Part shown: one piece after another, positions 14,393 to 23,572 of the stretch
Layout of the letters: every line of letters begins with the position of its first letter
How positions within the stretch are numbered: position 1 is the first letter of the stretch
Assembly: GCA_020861185.1 (NCBI GenBank)
Contig: JAJBSV010000015.1
Location: forward strand, 1 to 36,392
DNA from: Ruminococcus sp.
Lineage (GTDB): Bacteria; Bacillota; Clostridia; Oscillospirales; Ruminococcaceae
Direction of reading: 5' to 3'
Length of the DNA stretch: 36,392 nt
Notes under the pieces: model-generated
What the model was told of the DNA's origin: nothing
Database searches by the model: none
Seen by the model: the letters and a program-made list of their open reading frames with translations, nothing else
Translations under genes and position numbers: made by a program

Positions 14393-15793
14393 ATGGAACA
14401 AAACAATTACTTGGGAACAGAGAAAGTGGGCATACTTCTTCACAAATTCGCAATCCCTTGCATCTGCTCCCTTATCATTTCCTGTCTCTATAACATCGTT
14501 GACCAGATTTTCGTCGGCAACATGATAGGCTACGTCGCAAACGGCGCAACCGGAATCATCTTCCCGATAACGGTTGTCGGATGGGGCATGTCGCTCTTCT
14601 TTGGCGACGGCGTCGCGGCAATGCTTTCGATGTGCCTCGGAAGCAACAAAACCGAAGATATTCATAAGTATGTCGGCAACGGCATTATGTGGACTATCCT
14701 CTCGGGACTCGTTATAATCCTCATCAGCTACACCGCCGGCGACAGCCTTCTCTGGCTCATCGGCGCAACCGAGGAGAATATCGGAATGGCGCACGCCTAT
14801 GGCTTCATCATCTATGCCATGATGCCGCTTGCGATGCTCCAAAACTGCCTGGCGGCTATCATCCGTGCCGACGGAAGCCCGAAGTACTCGATGCTTGCAA
14901 TGATTGTCGGCGCCGTCATCAACATTGTCGGCGATCCGATTTGCATCTCCTTCTGGGGAATCCGTGGCGCCGCTATTGCCACAATCGTCGGTCAGTTCGT
15001 CAGCTTCTCAATCTGCTTCGCCTATCTTTTCAGAAGCAAGAACTTCAGGCTCTCGCTCAGTAGCTTCAAGCCGAGCTTCCGCCTCACGAAGAAGGTCATG
15101 TCCCTCGGCACCTCGAGCCTTCTTACACAGCTCTTCATCATGATTATAACCGTTGTCAACAATATCCTCCTCGTCAAGTTCGGCGCAATGTCTGCTTACG
15201 GCTCGGATATCCCGCTTTCGGCGTTCGTCGTCATCATGAAGCTCTTCCAGATAGTACTCAATATCGCCATCGGCATCGCCGCCGGTGCACAGCCTATTGT
15301 CGGCTACAACTACGGCGCAAAGAAGTACGACAGAGTCATGGATTTGCTGAAACTGGTAATCAAGTGGACGGCGGTCGTCTGCATCATCTGCACGGTTCTC
15401 TTTGAGGCAATCCCGCAGGCGTTCATCCTCATGTTCGGCGCCGACAGCGAGCTCTATCTTGAATTCGCGGTACAGTGCCTGAGAATCTACCTCTCGCTCA
15501 TCCTCTTCACCTGCCTGCAGAAGGTCTCGGCAATCTTCCTCCAGTCAATCGGTCACGCCAAGGAAGCGGCTCCGCTTTCAGCTTTGAGAGACGTGCTACT
15601 CATAATCTTCTCGCTCGTTGCAACTCAGCTCGTCGGAGTTACCGGCGTATTCTGGGCGGCACCCCTTGCCGACGTAATCGCGATGGCAATCACCGCGTTC
15701 GTCATGGCAAAGCTCTGGAAGTCTTTGAAGCTTGAAAAGCTCTCCGAAGAAAAAGCCCAGATGGTCCTAAGACCTTTGACATCCAAGCACTGA
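14393..15793 (+). CDS. MATE family efflux transporter
   Basis: A 466-residue membrane protein of the multidrug and toxic compound extrusion family, with about twelve hydrophobic segments. Family features include the N-terminal LLHKFAIPCICSLIISCLYNIVDQIFVG, AIIRADGSPKYSML and the matching second-half segment GIAAGAQPIVGYNYGAKKYDRV. It would export cationic compounds using a sodium or proton gradient; substrate unknown. The ATG at 14393 is chosen because AAGGAG precedes it; the frame's earlier start at 14339 has no ribosome site. A leader terminator precedes it. Confidence 0.93.
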   Translation: MEQNNYLGTEKVGILLHKFAIPCICSLIISCLYNIVDQIFVGNMIGYVANGATGIIFPITVVGWGMSLFFGDGVAAMLSMCLGSNKTEDIHKYVGNGIMWTILSGLVIILISYTAGDSLLWLIGATEENIGMAHAYGFIIYAMMPLAMLQNCLAAIIRADGSPKYSMLAMIVGAVINIVGDPICISFWGIRGAAIATIVGQFVSFSICFAYLFRSKNFRLSLSSFKPSFRLTKKVMSLGTSSLLTQLFIMIITVVNNILLVKFGAMSAYGSDIPLSAFVVIMKLFQIVLNIAIGIAAGAQPIVGYNYGAKKYDRVMDLLKLVIKWTAVVCIICTVLFEAIPQAFILMFGADSELYLEFAVQCLRIYLSLILFTCLQKVSAIFLQSIGHAKEAAPLSALRDVLLIIFSLVATQLVGVTGVFWAAPLADVIAMAITAFVMAKLWKSLKLEKLSEEKAQMVLRPLTSKH

Positions 15794-15800
15794 AAACAAA

Positions 15801-15830
15801 AAGGCAAGCTTTTGCGGCTTGCCTTTTTTT
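15801..15830. terminator. bidirectional terminator between MATE gene and rpoD
   Basis: AAGGCAAGC (15801-15809) and GCTTGCCTT (15817-15825) with a T-run on the plus strand and an A-run on the left, so it can serve both convergent genes. Confidence 0.9.
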
Positions 15831-15839
15831 ATATCCTGA

Positions 15840-16964
15840 TTAATCTATGAAGTCCTTGACCTTATTGGAGCGGTTCGGGTGCCTGAGCTTTCTAAGAGCC
15901 TTTGCCTCAATCTGGCGGATACGTTCACGAGTTACGTTGAACATCTGCCCGACTTCCTCGAGGGTTCTGCTTCTGCCGTCCTCAAGACCGAAGCGGAGAC
16001 GGAGGACTTTTTCTTCTCTTTCGGTAAGAGTGCCGAGTACTTGGTCAATCTGCTCCTTCAGGAGCACCTGCGAAGCGGCTTCGGTCGGCTCGGGAGCGTT
16101 GTCGTCGGGGATGAAGTCGCCGAGGTGGCTGTCCTCCTCCTCGCCGATAGGCGTCTCGAGAGAAACAGGATCCTGAGCTATCCGCATAATCTCCCTGACC
16201 TTGTCGACCGGCATGTCAAGCTCTTCGGCGATTTCCTCTGCCGTCGGGTCTCTGCCGTTCTGGTGCAGGAGGGTGCTCGAAGCCTTCTTGACCTTCGTTA
16301 TCGTCTCGACCATGTGCACGGGGATTCTTATGGTTCTCGCCTGGTCGGCAATCGCCCGTGTGATGGACTGGCGAATCCACCATGTCGCATAAGTAGAGAA
16401 CTTGAAGCCCTTGGTATAGTCGAACTTCTCGACGGCTTTGATAAGTCCCAAATTGCCCTCTTGAATCAAATCTAAGAAGCTCATGCCTCTTCCACCGTAT
16501 CTCTTGGCTATTGAAACAACAAGTCGGAGGTTCGCCTCAGCAAGGCGCTTCTTTGCCTCTTTGTCGCCCTGCTGGATTTTCTTTGCGAGCTCAATCTCTT
16601 CCTCGGAGGTGAGCAGAGGAACCCTGCCTATTTCCTTGAGATAAATCTTGACAGGGTCGTCGATTGCGATTCCTTCGGCGAGGGAAATGTCATAGTCGTC
16701 CTCGTTCACATCCGGGACGTCGCTGTCGTCCGGCAGATCCTCGAGCTCCATGTCAAGGTCGATTTCCGAGAACGGATCCGGCTCAATCTCGACATCGTCG
16801 ATTATCTCAATACCGTTTGCGGAGCACGCATCATAGAATTTGTCAATCTGCTCGGCATCGAAATCCGCATCCTCAAGGGCATTGGTTATCTGCTGTGTCG
16901 AGAGCTTTCCGGTCGCTTTGCCGGTTTCTATAAGGCTGTCGATTACATTTTTCTTATCGCTCAT
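15840..16964 (-). CDS. rpoD: primary sigma factor RpoD/SigA
   Basis: A 374-residue vegetative sigma factor. Residues 1-60 form region 1.1; region 1.2 starts at [18 protein letters not shown]; region 2 holds [24 protein letters not shown] and [19 protein letters not shown] (-10 recognition); region 4 ends with [29 protein letters not shown] (-35 recognition). It directs core RNA polymerase to promoters like the TTGACA/TATAAT ones seen across this window. GGAGG precedes ATG 16964, 21 bases after dnaG: the classic dnaG-rpoD arrangement. Confidence 0.98.
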   Translation of the reverse strand: MSDKKNVIDSLIETGKATGKLSTQQITNALEDADFDAEQIDKFYDACSANGIEIIDDVEIEPDPFSEIDLDMELEDLPDDSDVPDVNEDDYDISLAEGIAIDDPVKIYLKEIGRVPLLTSEEEIELAKKIQQGDKEAKKRLAEANLRLVVSIAKRYGGRGMSFLDLIQEGNLGLIKAVEKFDYTKGFKFSTYATWWIRQSITRAIADQARTIRIPVHMVETITKVKKASSTLLHQNGRDPTAEEIAEELDMPVDKVREIMRIAQDPVSLETPIGEEEDSHLGDFIPDDNAPEPTEAASQVLLKEQIDQVLGTLTEREEKVLRLRFGLEDGRSRTLEEVGQMFNVTRERIRQIEAKALRKLRHPNRSNKVKDFID

Positions 16965-16985
16965 GATTTATTCCTCCAAATTATG

Positions 16986-18752
16986 TCAATTCTTCTCCCG
17001 ACGGAGCTTCGAGGTGTAGGCGAGCAAATCGTCGTCCGACATTTTCGAAGCGTCTTCGGAAGCTTCACTTTCGCTGTTGAGAATCCCAATATAGTCCGCA
17101 AGGGTTTTTTCGTCAATCGTAATATCTTTAGATTGAACTAAAATATGGCTTATTTTGTCCATATCCTCGCCGTAAAATTCGTTTTCAAGTGTTGTAATAG
17201 TTGCATATCCGCCCTTTTCATAGCAATTTTTAAGGGCTTCATATGCTTTTTTAAGAAATTCGTCCGAAAATCGCTCGGCTTTAAGGCTTCCGAATATCTC
17301 GCCCTGCTTTTCGTGGTGATCAAGAGTGTAGGCGATGATTCCTTCTTCGGCTTTCTCACGCTTCGTAAGAGTCCTGTTCGGGTTGGCTGTTCGAGAGCCG
17401 CTTACGGTTCGCATAAGTTCCCTGTCTTCGCACTTTTTGGACTCACTGACCTGCTTTCTTAAGTAGGCGTTGACCTCCGCCGTGAGCGAATCCTTGGTTA
17501 CGTCGTTTTCAATAGCTACTCTCGAAATATACACGTCCCTCTGGACCTGGCTTTCGATTCCCGCAAGAACCGCAACCGTTCGCTTGAGATATTCGACCTT
17601 GCCCATGTCCGTATCGACATCGAGCCCCTGCTTGCACTTCGCAAGCTCGAATTCAACCGAGCCTTCCGAGCCGCTGAGAAGCAGTCGGAACCTGTCGGCA
17701 CCAAGCTTATTTATGTAGTCGTCGACGTCCTTGACCCCGTCGCCCGAGATACGGACGACCTTCGACTTGAGTCCCGCCGCCGAGAGAAGGCTTATCGCCG
17801 CCGAGGTTGCTTTTTGCCCTGCGGCGTCGGCATCGTAGCAGATATAGACCTCGTCGCAGTACTGTGCCATAAGCCGGGCATGCTCCGAGGTGATAGCCGT
17901 GCCGCATGTGGCGACGGCTTCGGTGAATCCCACCTGATGAAGGGTGATGACGTCAAGGTTACCTTCGCAAAGGATAAGCCGCTTCGACTTCGCCGCCGTG
18001 TTCTTCGCAAAGTTCATCGCAAAGAGCGTCCGGCTCTTCTCGTAAACGGGAGTGCCCCTCGAGTTCAGGTATTTCATGCCCTGAGGGTTCGGATCTAACG
18101 TCCTTCCCGAGAACGCCACAACGTTTCCTCTGAGATCAAAGATAGGGAACATGACCCGATTCACGAAGAAATCGAAGCACCTGCCGTTTTTCTTGCTGAT
18201 GAGCGAGCCCGCAAGGAGTTCGTCTTCGGTATATCCGAGCGACAGCATGTGGTTAGTAAGGCTTGTCCACCTGTTCGGCGCAACGCCAAGCCCGAAGCTC
18301 TTTATCGTCTCTGGTCGCAATCGTCGTTTCTGGATGAGATATTCAAGCCCCGCCTTGCCGTCGGGAGTCTTGAGGTTTTGATAGAAGAACTTCGCGGCGT
18401 CCTTGTTCATCTGCAGAAGCCGCTTTTTTGATTGAGCCCTCGGGTCTTCGTAGCCGCTTTCTGGAATCGGGATTCCGGCGCGCTCCGCCAAAAACTTCAC
18501 CGACTCCGCAAAGTCGAGGTTTTCAATCTTGCTTATAAATGTGATGACCGATCCGCCTGCGCCGCAACCGAAGCAATAGAAGCTCCCGTTGTCGGGGTAG
18601 ATGACGCATGACGGAGTCTTTTCCGAATGGAACGGGCAGTTGCATTTATACAGCCGCCCTGCACGCTTGAGTGAGACGTACTGCCGCGCAACGTCTTCAA
18701 TTCTGTTCGCATCCTTGACCCGCTCCAAAAAATCGTCCGAAAACCGCGGCAT
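16986..18752 (-). CDS. dnaG: DNA primase
   Basis: A 588-residue primase that makes RNA primers for replication. The N-terminal zinc domain shows Cys39-Pro-Phe-His42 and Cys60-x2-Cys63; the catalytic core and TOPRIM domain follow with LILCEGNLDVITLHQ and DEVYICYDADAAGQKA; the C-terminal part is the helicase-binding domain. AAGGAGGGAG lies just before ATG 18752. Between dgt and rpoD in one minus-strand operon. Confidence 0.97.
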   Translation of the reverse strand: MPRFSDDFLERVKDANRIEDVARQYVSLKRAGRLYKCNCPFHSEKTPSCVIYPDNGSFYCFGCGAGGSVITFISKIENLDFAESVKFLAERAGIPIPESGYEDPRAQSKKRLLQMNKDAAKFFYQNLKTPDGKAGLEYLIQKRRLRPETIKSFGLGVAPNRWTSLTNHMLSLGYTEDELLAGSLISKKNGRCFDFFVNRVMFPIFDLRGNVVAFSGRTLDPNPQGMKYLNSRGTPVYEKSRTLFAMNFAKNTAAKSKRLILCEGNLDVITLHQVGFTEAVATCGTAITSEHARLMAQYCDEVYICYDADAAGQKATSAAISLLSAAGLKSKVVRISGDGVKDVDDYINKLGADRFRLLLSGSEGSVEFELAKCKQGLDVDTDMGKVEYLKRTVAVLAGIESQVQRDVYISRVAIENDVTKDSLTAEVNAYLRKQVSESKKCEDRELMRTVSGSRTANPNRTLTKREKAEEGIIAYTLDHHEKQGEIFGSLKAERFSDEFLKKAYEALKNCYEKGGYATITTLENEFYGEDMDKISHILVQSKDITIDEKTLADYIGILNSESEASEDASKMSDDDLLAYTSKLRREKN

Positions 18753-18791
18753 TATTCTCCCTCCTTCGCATAGCTATAGGACTAAAATTAT

Positions 18792-18817
18792 ATTAGCAAA
18801 CGCTATTAGCAAACGCT
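18792..18817. repeat. 13-bp perfect tandem duplication at the dgt stop
   Basis: ATTAGCAAACGCT occurs twice in a row. The unit covers the last codons and stop of dgt, so the stop context is duplicated in the dgt-dnaG gap. Confidence 0.9.
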
Positions 18818-19804
18818 CCAGCTCTTCGGGACGTATAGGTCCATGAAGAGGTTGATGCAGAACTTGTCGGTCATTCCGGCGATATAGTCGCAGACCGCAG
18901 TGTCGGCATCGAACCAGTCCGCAAGTGCGATATAGTCCGGCGGAAGCCGCTTCGGGTCCTCGAGGAAGTATTTATAAAGCTTCTCGAGCATAACCCGGGC
19001 TTTCTTCTCCTCCGATTTGCAGAGGGGATTCGTGTAGACCTGCTCATACATGAACTTGTGGAGAATGTTTTCGGCGTTGCCGACGTCCTCATCAAAGTGG
19101 ATGTTCTCGGCGCCGTTCTTGACTAAGTTAGACACGAGAGTCGTGATTCTCTTCGATTTCGTGTCTCCGAGAACTTCTACCGCATCCTGCGGCAGGTCTT
19201 CGTTCCGAAGGACTCCGGCTCTGATGGCGTCCTCGATGTCGTGGTTTATATAGGCGATGACGTCCGCCAAGCGCACGACATAGCCCTCGCGGGTTTCGGC
19301 AATCTCGTTTGTGTGCTTCAGAATTCCGTCCCGCACTTCATATGTAAGGTTCAGACCTTTGCCATCCTTCTCGAGGACATCAACTACTCTCAGGCTCTGC
19401 TTGTAGTGCTTGAAGCCCTTGGGGGAGAGTTCATTAAGGACTGCCTCGCCGGCATGTCCGAAGGGCGTGTGCCCGAGGTCGTGCCCGAGTGCAATCGCCT
19501 CGGTTAGGTCTTCGTTGAGCCGCATAGCCCTCGCAATCGTCCTCGCAATCTGGCTCACTTCGAGGGTGTGCGTGAGCCGGGTTCTGTAGTGGTCGCCGGT
19601 CGGATTCAGGAAGACCTGCGTCTTCTGCTTGAGCCTTGAGAAGGCGTTGCAGTGGATAATCCTGTCTCTGTCCCTCTGGTAGCATGTCCGAAGCGGGTCG
19701 GGCGGAAGATATACCTGTCTGCCCTTCGAATCTTTGGATTTCGAAGCAAATTCGCAGAGAGCTTTCTCCTCAATCATTTCGGTATAAATACGAGCATCGC
19801 TCAC
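18806..19804 (-). CDS. dgt: dGTP triphosphohydrolase-like HD protein
   Basis: A 332-residue HD-domain phosphohydrolase, short (bacterial type 2) Dgt class. It hydrolyses dNTPs to deoxynucleoside and triphosphate. Motifs: FSRLKQKTQVF, RTRLTHTLEVSQIART (first metal His), ALGHDLGHTPFGHAGE (HD pair) and DVIAYINHDIEDAIRAG. The start is GTG 19804 with AAGGAGG upstream. Often found upstream of dnaG-rpoD in Clostridia, as here. Its last codons are part of a 13-bp tandem duplication. Confidence 0.93.
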   Translation of the reverse strand: MSDARIYTEMIEEKALCEFASKSKDSKGRQVYLPPDPLRTCYQRDRDRIIHCNAFSRLKQKTQVFLNPTGDHYRTRLTHTLEVSQIARTIARAMRLNEDLTEAIALGHDLGHTPFGHAGEAVLNELSPKGFKHYKQSLRVVDVLEKDGKGLNLTYEVRDGILKHTNEIAETREGYVVRLADVIAYINHDIEDAIRAGVLRNEDLPQDAVEVLGDTKSKRITTLVSNLVKNGAENIHFDEDVGNAENILHKFMYEQVYTNPLCKSEEKKARVMLEKLYKYFLEDPKRLPPDYIALADWFDADTAVCDYIAGMTDKFCINLFMDLYVPKSWSVC

Positions 19805-19911
19805 ACATATCCCTCCTTCGATAGTTTCTCTATATTCTTATACAAATAAAATCACGAATCTCCTTCATTTGTTCCGAGCAAAAGTGAAAATTCGTGAGAT
19901 ATTACAAATTA

Positions 19912-20532
19912 TCAGGAAAAATCAATCGTGGTTTCGTCAGATTTGACAACGTTCACGTTGCCGCTAGTGAGGTCAACGAGCGCTTCCATCAGCCTGTCGC
20001 AAGCCTCCGCCTTGATAGCGGCGGTAATCTTCACATTTTCCGCAAATTCGGTATTGTCAATTCTTGCGCTCTGCTCTCCCAAGCACCGGACGATTCTTTC
20101 GTACCACGAATAGTTGCTTTCAATCGTGAGATAGTGCCCGGAAAGCATCTCGACGATTTCCGAAGCCCTGACCGCAAGCGATGCCGCGTTGGAGTAAGCC
20201 CGTGTCAGTCCGCCTTTGCCGAGGAGAATCCCGCCGAAATATCTAGTCACGACAATGCAAACGTCCGTGAGCCCCGTTTTACTAATGACATCTAAAATCG
20301 GCAATCCAGCAGTTCCCTGTGGCTCACCGTCGTCGGAATACCTCGTGATGAAGCCGTCTCTGAGGACATAAGCATAGCAGTTGTGCCGGGCTTTGCGGTT
20401 CTCCGAGCGAATCTTCTCGATAAACGCGACCGCCTCTTCATCCGTCTTAACAGGGGATATAGCGCCTATAAACTCGGATTTTTCGATGGTTATGCTGTCC
20501 GTGGCAGGTTTACGAATCGTTTTATAGCTCAC
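19912..20532 (-). CDS. yigZ: YigZ/IMPACT family protein
   Basis: A 206-residue protein of the UPF0029/IMPACT family. The N-terminal domain has the hallmark HNCYAYVLRD, SDDGEPQGTAGLPIL and VTRYFGGILLGKGGLTRAYSNAA; a C-terminal ferredoxin-like domain follows. The family is linked to translation and stress response, but the bacterial function is not settled. Start placed at GTG 20532, which gives the usual MSYKTIRKPAT opening; a GTG nine bases earlier is possible. Confidence 0.92.
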   Translation of the reverse strand: MSYKTIRKPATDSITIEKSEFIGAISPVKTDEEAVAFIEKIRSENRKARHNCYAYVLRDGFITRYSDDGEPQGTAGLPILDVISKTGLTDVCIVVTRYFGGILLGKGGLTRAYSNAASLAVRASEIVEMLSGHYLTIESNYSWYERIVRCLGEQSARIDNTEFAENVKITAAIKAEACDRLMEALVDLTSGNVNVVKSDETTIDFS

Positions 20533-20554
20533 ATAAATCACCCTGACCTTGAAA

Positions 20555-20588
20555 TGAACAAAGCGGCAAACCGGGAACGGCTGCCGCT
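20555..20588 (-). terminator. probable rpmE terminator
   Basis: On the minus strand AGCGGCA and TGCCGCT (plus-strand arms 20562-20568 and 20582-20588) form a stem followed by a T-rich TTGTTC stretch. It sits in the gap between rpmE and yigZ. Confidence 0.55.
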
Positions 20589-20610
20589 AATTGTGCATCT
20601 TCAAACGAAA

Positions 20611-20826
20611 TTACTTGTTGTCCTTGTTAAGACCATAACGCTTGTTGAAGCGATCAACACGTCCGCCGGTATCTACAAGCTTCTGCTTGCCGGTGAAGAA
20701 CGGATGGCACTTTGAGCAAATTTCAACCTTGATGTCCTTCTTGGTGGAACCGGTATGGATTACGTTGCCGCAGGCACATGTGATGGTTGTTTGCTGATAA
20801 TCGGGATGAATTCCTTCCTTAGCCAT
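20611..20826 (-). CDS. rpmE: 50S ribosomal protein L31 (zinc form)
   Basis: A 71-residue ribosomal protein. The four zinc cysteines are present (Cys17, Cys19, Cys37, Cys40), marking the C+ form, and the [23 protein letters not shown] signature follows. AAGGAGG precedes ATG 20826. It has its own promoter at 20938-20966. Confidence 0.97.
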   Translation of the reverse strand: MAKEGIHPDYQQTTITCACGNVIHTGSTKKDIKVEICSKCHPFFTGKQKLVDTGGRVDRFNKRYGLNKDNK

Positions 20827-20937
20827 GAGATTTCCTCCTTTCTGAACTTATAAACATAGTAGCCCATCTTCCTAAGTTCAGACAGTAGTACTATGGAATT
20901 GACATTATAAACCGCAACGCAGTTTTTCACGGTAGAT

Positions 20938-20966
20938 ATTATAGCACAACGCTACAGAAAATGCAA
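20938..20966 (-). promoter_or_regulatory. rpmE promoter
   Basis: On the minus strand TTGCAT (20966-20961) and TATAAT (20943-20938), 17-base spacer. A second TATAAT-like box at 20909-20904 could be an additional start. Confidence 0.75.
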
Positions 20967-21010
20967 GTACTTTTTTGAGATTATTGAGACGTTGTATGTG
21001 AGCAGTAAAA

Positions 21011-21064
21011 GCCTCCCCTGAAAGGGGAGGGGGACCGCCGCCGAAGGCGGTGGTGGAGGGGTTA
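21011..21064. mobile_element. half of the palindromic element, at the lipoprotein gene end
   Basis: This 54-bp piece matches the reverse complement of the left end of the element at 14083-14221, with a different inner hairpin (CCGCCGCC-gaa-GGCGG type). Read on the minus strand it runs CTCC/AGGGGAGG hairpin then CTTTTA, so it can work as terminator for the aspartokinase-lipoprotein operon. Its outer end coincides with the TAA stop of the lipoprotein gene. Confidence 0.7.
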
Positions 21065-22066
21065 ATCTGCCCCAATATTAATCGCCTCAAGATTCACGTT
21101 CTCAAGACTGCTCCTGTCGACTGCGACCGCCAGAAGATACCACTGCTCGTTTTCCTCGTCGAAGCCGTAGCTCAGGTTGTCGATGGTGACGAAAATCTGG
21201 TAGTTATAGATAAACAGATCGGTGACCTCCGGCTTTGCAAGCGTCTTGTCATAAGGGAGAGCCATGACGAGAAGCACATACTCCTCGAACATTTCCCTGT
21301 CGAAAACAGCGCCGAAGTACTTCACAAACAGAGTGTCGAGGTCGAAATCGCCCTTGTAGGTCTCGTAAAAGCCGAGCATTTCCTCATAGGTTTCGAGAGT
21401 GTCGACGTGCGTCGTGACATCTTCGACGAGAGCCGGAGTCTTGAAGGTGAAAGCCCAGTACTCGGGATAAACATAGGTGAATCTTTCCGAGTCGTAGGCT
21501 CCAATGCTGTCGTCGTCGATAAGCTCGGTTATTTCAAGCGCCACGTTGTCGGTGTCGATGTCGTCGAAGCCACCCTTTGGAGCGGTGAATACAAGGTGAT
21601 AAATCGTTCCGTCGCTTGTGGGTGCATTCTCGGGAATGTGCCGTGTGATGCTGATTACAAACGAGCCGTCCTCGAAAAGCTCCATCCCGTCAACCGAATG
21701 ACTGACATATACCGACGGCTCACTTATCACGACAATCATAACGTCGTTGTCCTCAAAAAAGTCGTCGGTGAACGAAGCCATCGTAATCGTAAAACGAGCG
21801 CCGAAGGAATAACTCTTTTCGGTCGCGTAGTAATATTCCTCAATCTCGGAATAGGAGTGCATGACGTATGCTTTCGGATAGCTGTCGGCACCTTCGTATT
21901 GAAGAACCATCGTAAGAAAGCTTCTGTAGAAGCTTCCGTCGTGAGGTGCTCCCGAAATCGGGACGGTGTCCTCAGGGTCGGCAACCGTCGTCACCTCTTC
22001 GGACGCGTCTTCCGTCGTCAGCTCGGTATTCTCCTTGACCTTCGAACAGCCGCCGAAGAGCGACAT
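21062..22066 (-). CDS. secreted lipoprotein-like protein, unknown; 5' end probably frameshifted
   Basis: 334 residues from the first in-frame ATG (MSLFGGCSK). Upstream codons in the same frame encode a typical lipoprotein leader (KLNRITAVFAACLII before MSLFGGC, with the lipobox Cys following GG), but there is no start codon for them. An ATG with AAGAAGG upstream lies at 22125 in the next frame; restoring one base in the A-run (minus strand, 22114-22117) would join both into a perfect signal peptide. So this is either a real frameshift, a sequencing error, or a gene using an odd start. The mature part begins with a Thr/Glu-rich linker and has no recognised domain. It follows lysC closely. Confidence 0.65.
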   Translation of the reverse strand: MSLFGGCSKVKENTELTTEDASEEVTTVADPEDTVPISGAPHDGSFYRSFLTMVLQYEGADSYPKAYVMHSYSEIEEYYYATEKSYSFGARFTITMASFTDDFFEDNDVMIVVISEPSVYVSHSVDGMELFEDGSFVISITRHIPENAPTSDGTIYHLVFTAPKGGFDDIDTDNVALEITELIDDDSIGAYDSERFTYVYPEYWAFTFKTPALVEDVTTHVDTLETYEEMLGFYETYKGDFDLDTLFVKYFGAVFDREMFEEYVLLVMALPYDKTLAKPEVTDLFIYNYQIFVTIDNLSYGFDEENEQWYLLAVAVDRSSLENVNLEAINIGAD

Positions 22067-22145
22067 TATAATCAGGCAGGCGGCGAAAACTGCCGTTATT
22101 CGATTTAACTTGGTTTTCGTTGCATTCGCCTTCTTTCGGTTATGC

Positions 22146-23471
22146 TTAAAGCCTTTCGGTTACGAAAATATCGTAGATAGACTTGATGGAGGTCTCGAAG
22201 TCCTCGTTCGAGATTCCGACGATGATGTTAAGCTCGCTCGAGCCCTGATCTATCATCTTAACGTTGACCTTGGCATGAGCCAGAGCCGCAAAGATTCTCA
22301 CCGCAGTACCGCGCTGTTTTCTCATACCACGTCCAACGACAGCCACAAGCGCCACATCTCTGTCGACGTCGATTCTGTCCGGGTGGACGCTTCTTTCAAG
22401 AGCACGGATAATCTGCTCTTCCTTCTCTTCGTACTCGCTCTTGTGGACGACGATGCTCATCGTGTCGATTCCGGAAGGCATATGCTCGAACGAGATGCCG
22501 TAGTTCTCGAAAACCTCGAGGACTTTGCGCCCGAATCCTAATTCAGAATTCATCATGTCCTTTTCGATGGTGACGGTTACGAAGCCGCAGTGACCGGCGA
22601 TACCGGTGATGACGTATTCGCTTGAATCTCCGCCGTCGTTCTCGACAATCATGGTGCCCGGGTCGTCGGGCTTGTTGGTGTTCTTTATGTTAATCGGAAT
22701 GCAGGACTTGCGTACGGGGAAGATAGCATCCTCGTGCAGAACTCCGGCACCCATGTAGGAAAGCTCGCGGAGCTCCTGATAGGTGATGGTCTTTATCGGA
22801 ACGGGGTCGGGGACGATTCTCGGGTCACAGACGAGGAAGCCCGACACGTCCGTCCAGTTTTCATACAAATCGACGCCCATAGCCGCCGCAACGATTGAGC
22901 CGGTTATGTCCGAGCCGCCGCGCGAAAACGTCTTGATGGTGTCGTTCGGCATCGAGCCGTAAAAACCGGGGATAACTGCGTTTCCGACTTCGTCGAGTCT
23001 TTCCTTGACCGCATGGCAGGTCTCTTCAAGCTTTAATTTCGAATCGTTTGCGAAGAAGATGACATCCGCCGCATCGACGAACGCAAAGCCTAAGTACTTC
23101 GCCAGAATTTTGCCGTTCAGGTATTCTCCTCTTGAAGCGGCATAATCCCGTCCGGCTCTTGCCTTGAAGCCGTGCTCGATGGTCTCGAACTCATCATCTA
23201 AGCTCATATCGAGCCCCAAGCCCTCGATTATATCATTGTAGCGGCTCTTGATAGCCGAGAACATGCCCCCGAAGTCGCCGCCTCTTGTCGCCATGTCATA
23301 GCAGGCATAGAGCATGTCGGTTACTTTGGTGTCCTTCGGATTTCTCTTGCCGGGAGCGGAGGGGACGACATACTTTCTTGCCGGGTCCGCTTTGATGATG
23401 TTTGCTACCTTTATAAACTGGTTGGCGTCGGCTAATGAGCTTCCGCCGAACTTGACTACTTTTGTTGACAC
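22146..23471 (-). CDS. lysC: aspartokinase
   Basis: A 441-residue enzyme that phosphorylates aspartate, the first step to lysine, threonine and methionine. It has VVKFGGSSLADANQ at the N-terminus, the RGGSDITGSIVAAAM region, and YMGAGVLHEDAIFPVRK, followed by two ACT domains (about 300-441) for feedback inhibition. Start chosen as GTG 23471, with AAGGGAG upstream and the conserved STKVVKFGG directly after; an earlier in-frame start at 23540 is inside the promoter region. The 5' leader is only about 65 nt, so no lysine riboswitch fits. Confidence 0.95.
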   Translation of the reverse strand: MSTKVVKFGGSSLADANQFIKVANIIKADPARKYVVPSAPGKRNPKDTKVTDMLYACYDMATRGGDFGGMFSAIKSRYNDIIEGLGLDMSLDDEFETIEHGFKARAGRDYAASRGEYLNGKILAKYLGFAFVDAADVIFFANDSKLKLEETCHAVKERLDEVGNAVIPGFYGSMPNDTIKTFSRGGSDITGSIVAAAMGVDLYENWTDVSGFLVCDPRIVPDPVPIKTITYQELRELSYMGAGVLHEDAIFPVRKSCIPINIKNTNKPDDPGTMIVENDGGDSSEYVITGIAGHCGFVTVTIEKDMMNSELGFGRKVLEVFENYGISFEHMPSGIDTMSIVVHKSEYEEKEEQIIRALERSVHPDRIDVDRDVALVAVVGRGMRKQRGTAVRIFAALAHAKVNVKMIDQGSSELNIIVGISNEDFETSIKSIYDIFVTERL

Positions 23472-23543
23472 ACTGAAATCTCCCTTACTGTCATTGAATG
23501 CCGGCGCAAAGAAACAAAGCCCTTGCATAAAACGGCTCATAAC

Positions 23544-23572
23544 ATTATATTATTTTGTGCGACCATAGTCAA
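23544..23572 (-). promoter_or_regulatory. lysC promoter
   Basis: On the minus strand TTGACT (23572-23567) and TATAAT (23549-23544), 17-base spacer. Confidence 0.85.

Noticed and set aside
21050-22108. A 352-codon plus-strand frame opposite the lipoprotein gene
   Set aside because: It is a shadow of the minus-strand gene: no ribosome site, no recognisable domain, and the opposite frame carries the lipoprotein-type leader and linker.
23472-23543. Lysine riboswitch in front of aspartokinase
   Set aside because: The predicted leader is only about 65 nt, far too short for the lysine aptamer, and no terminator is present.
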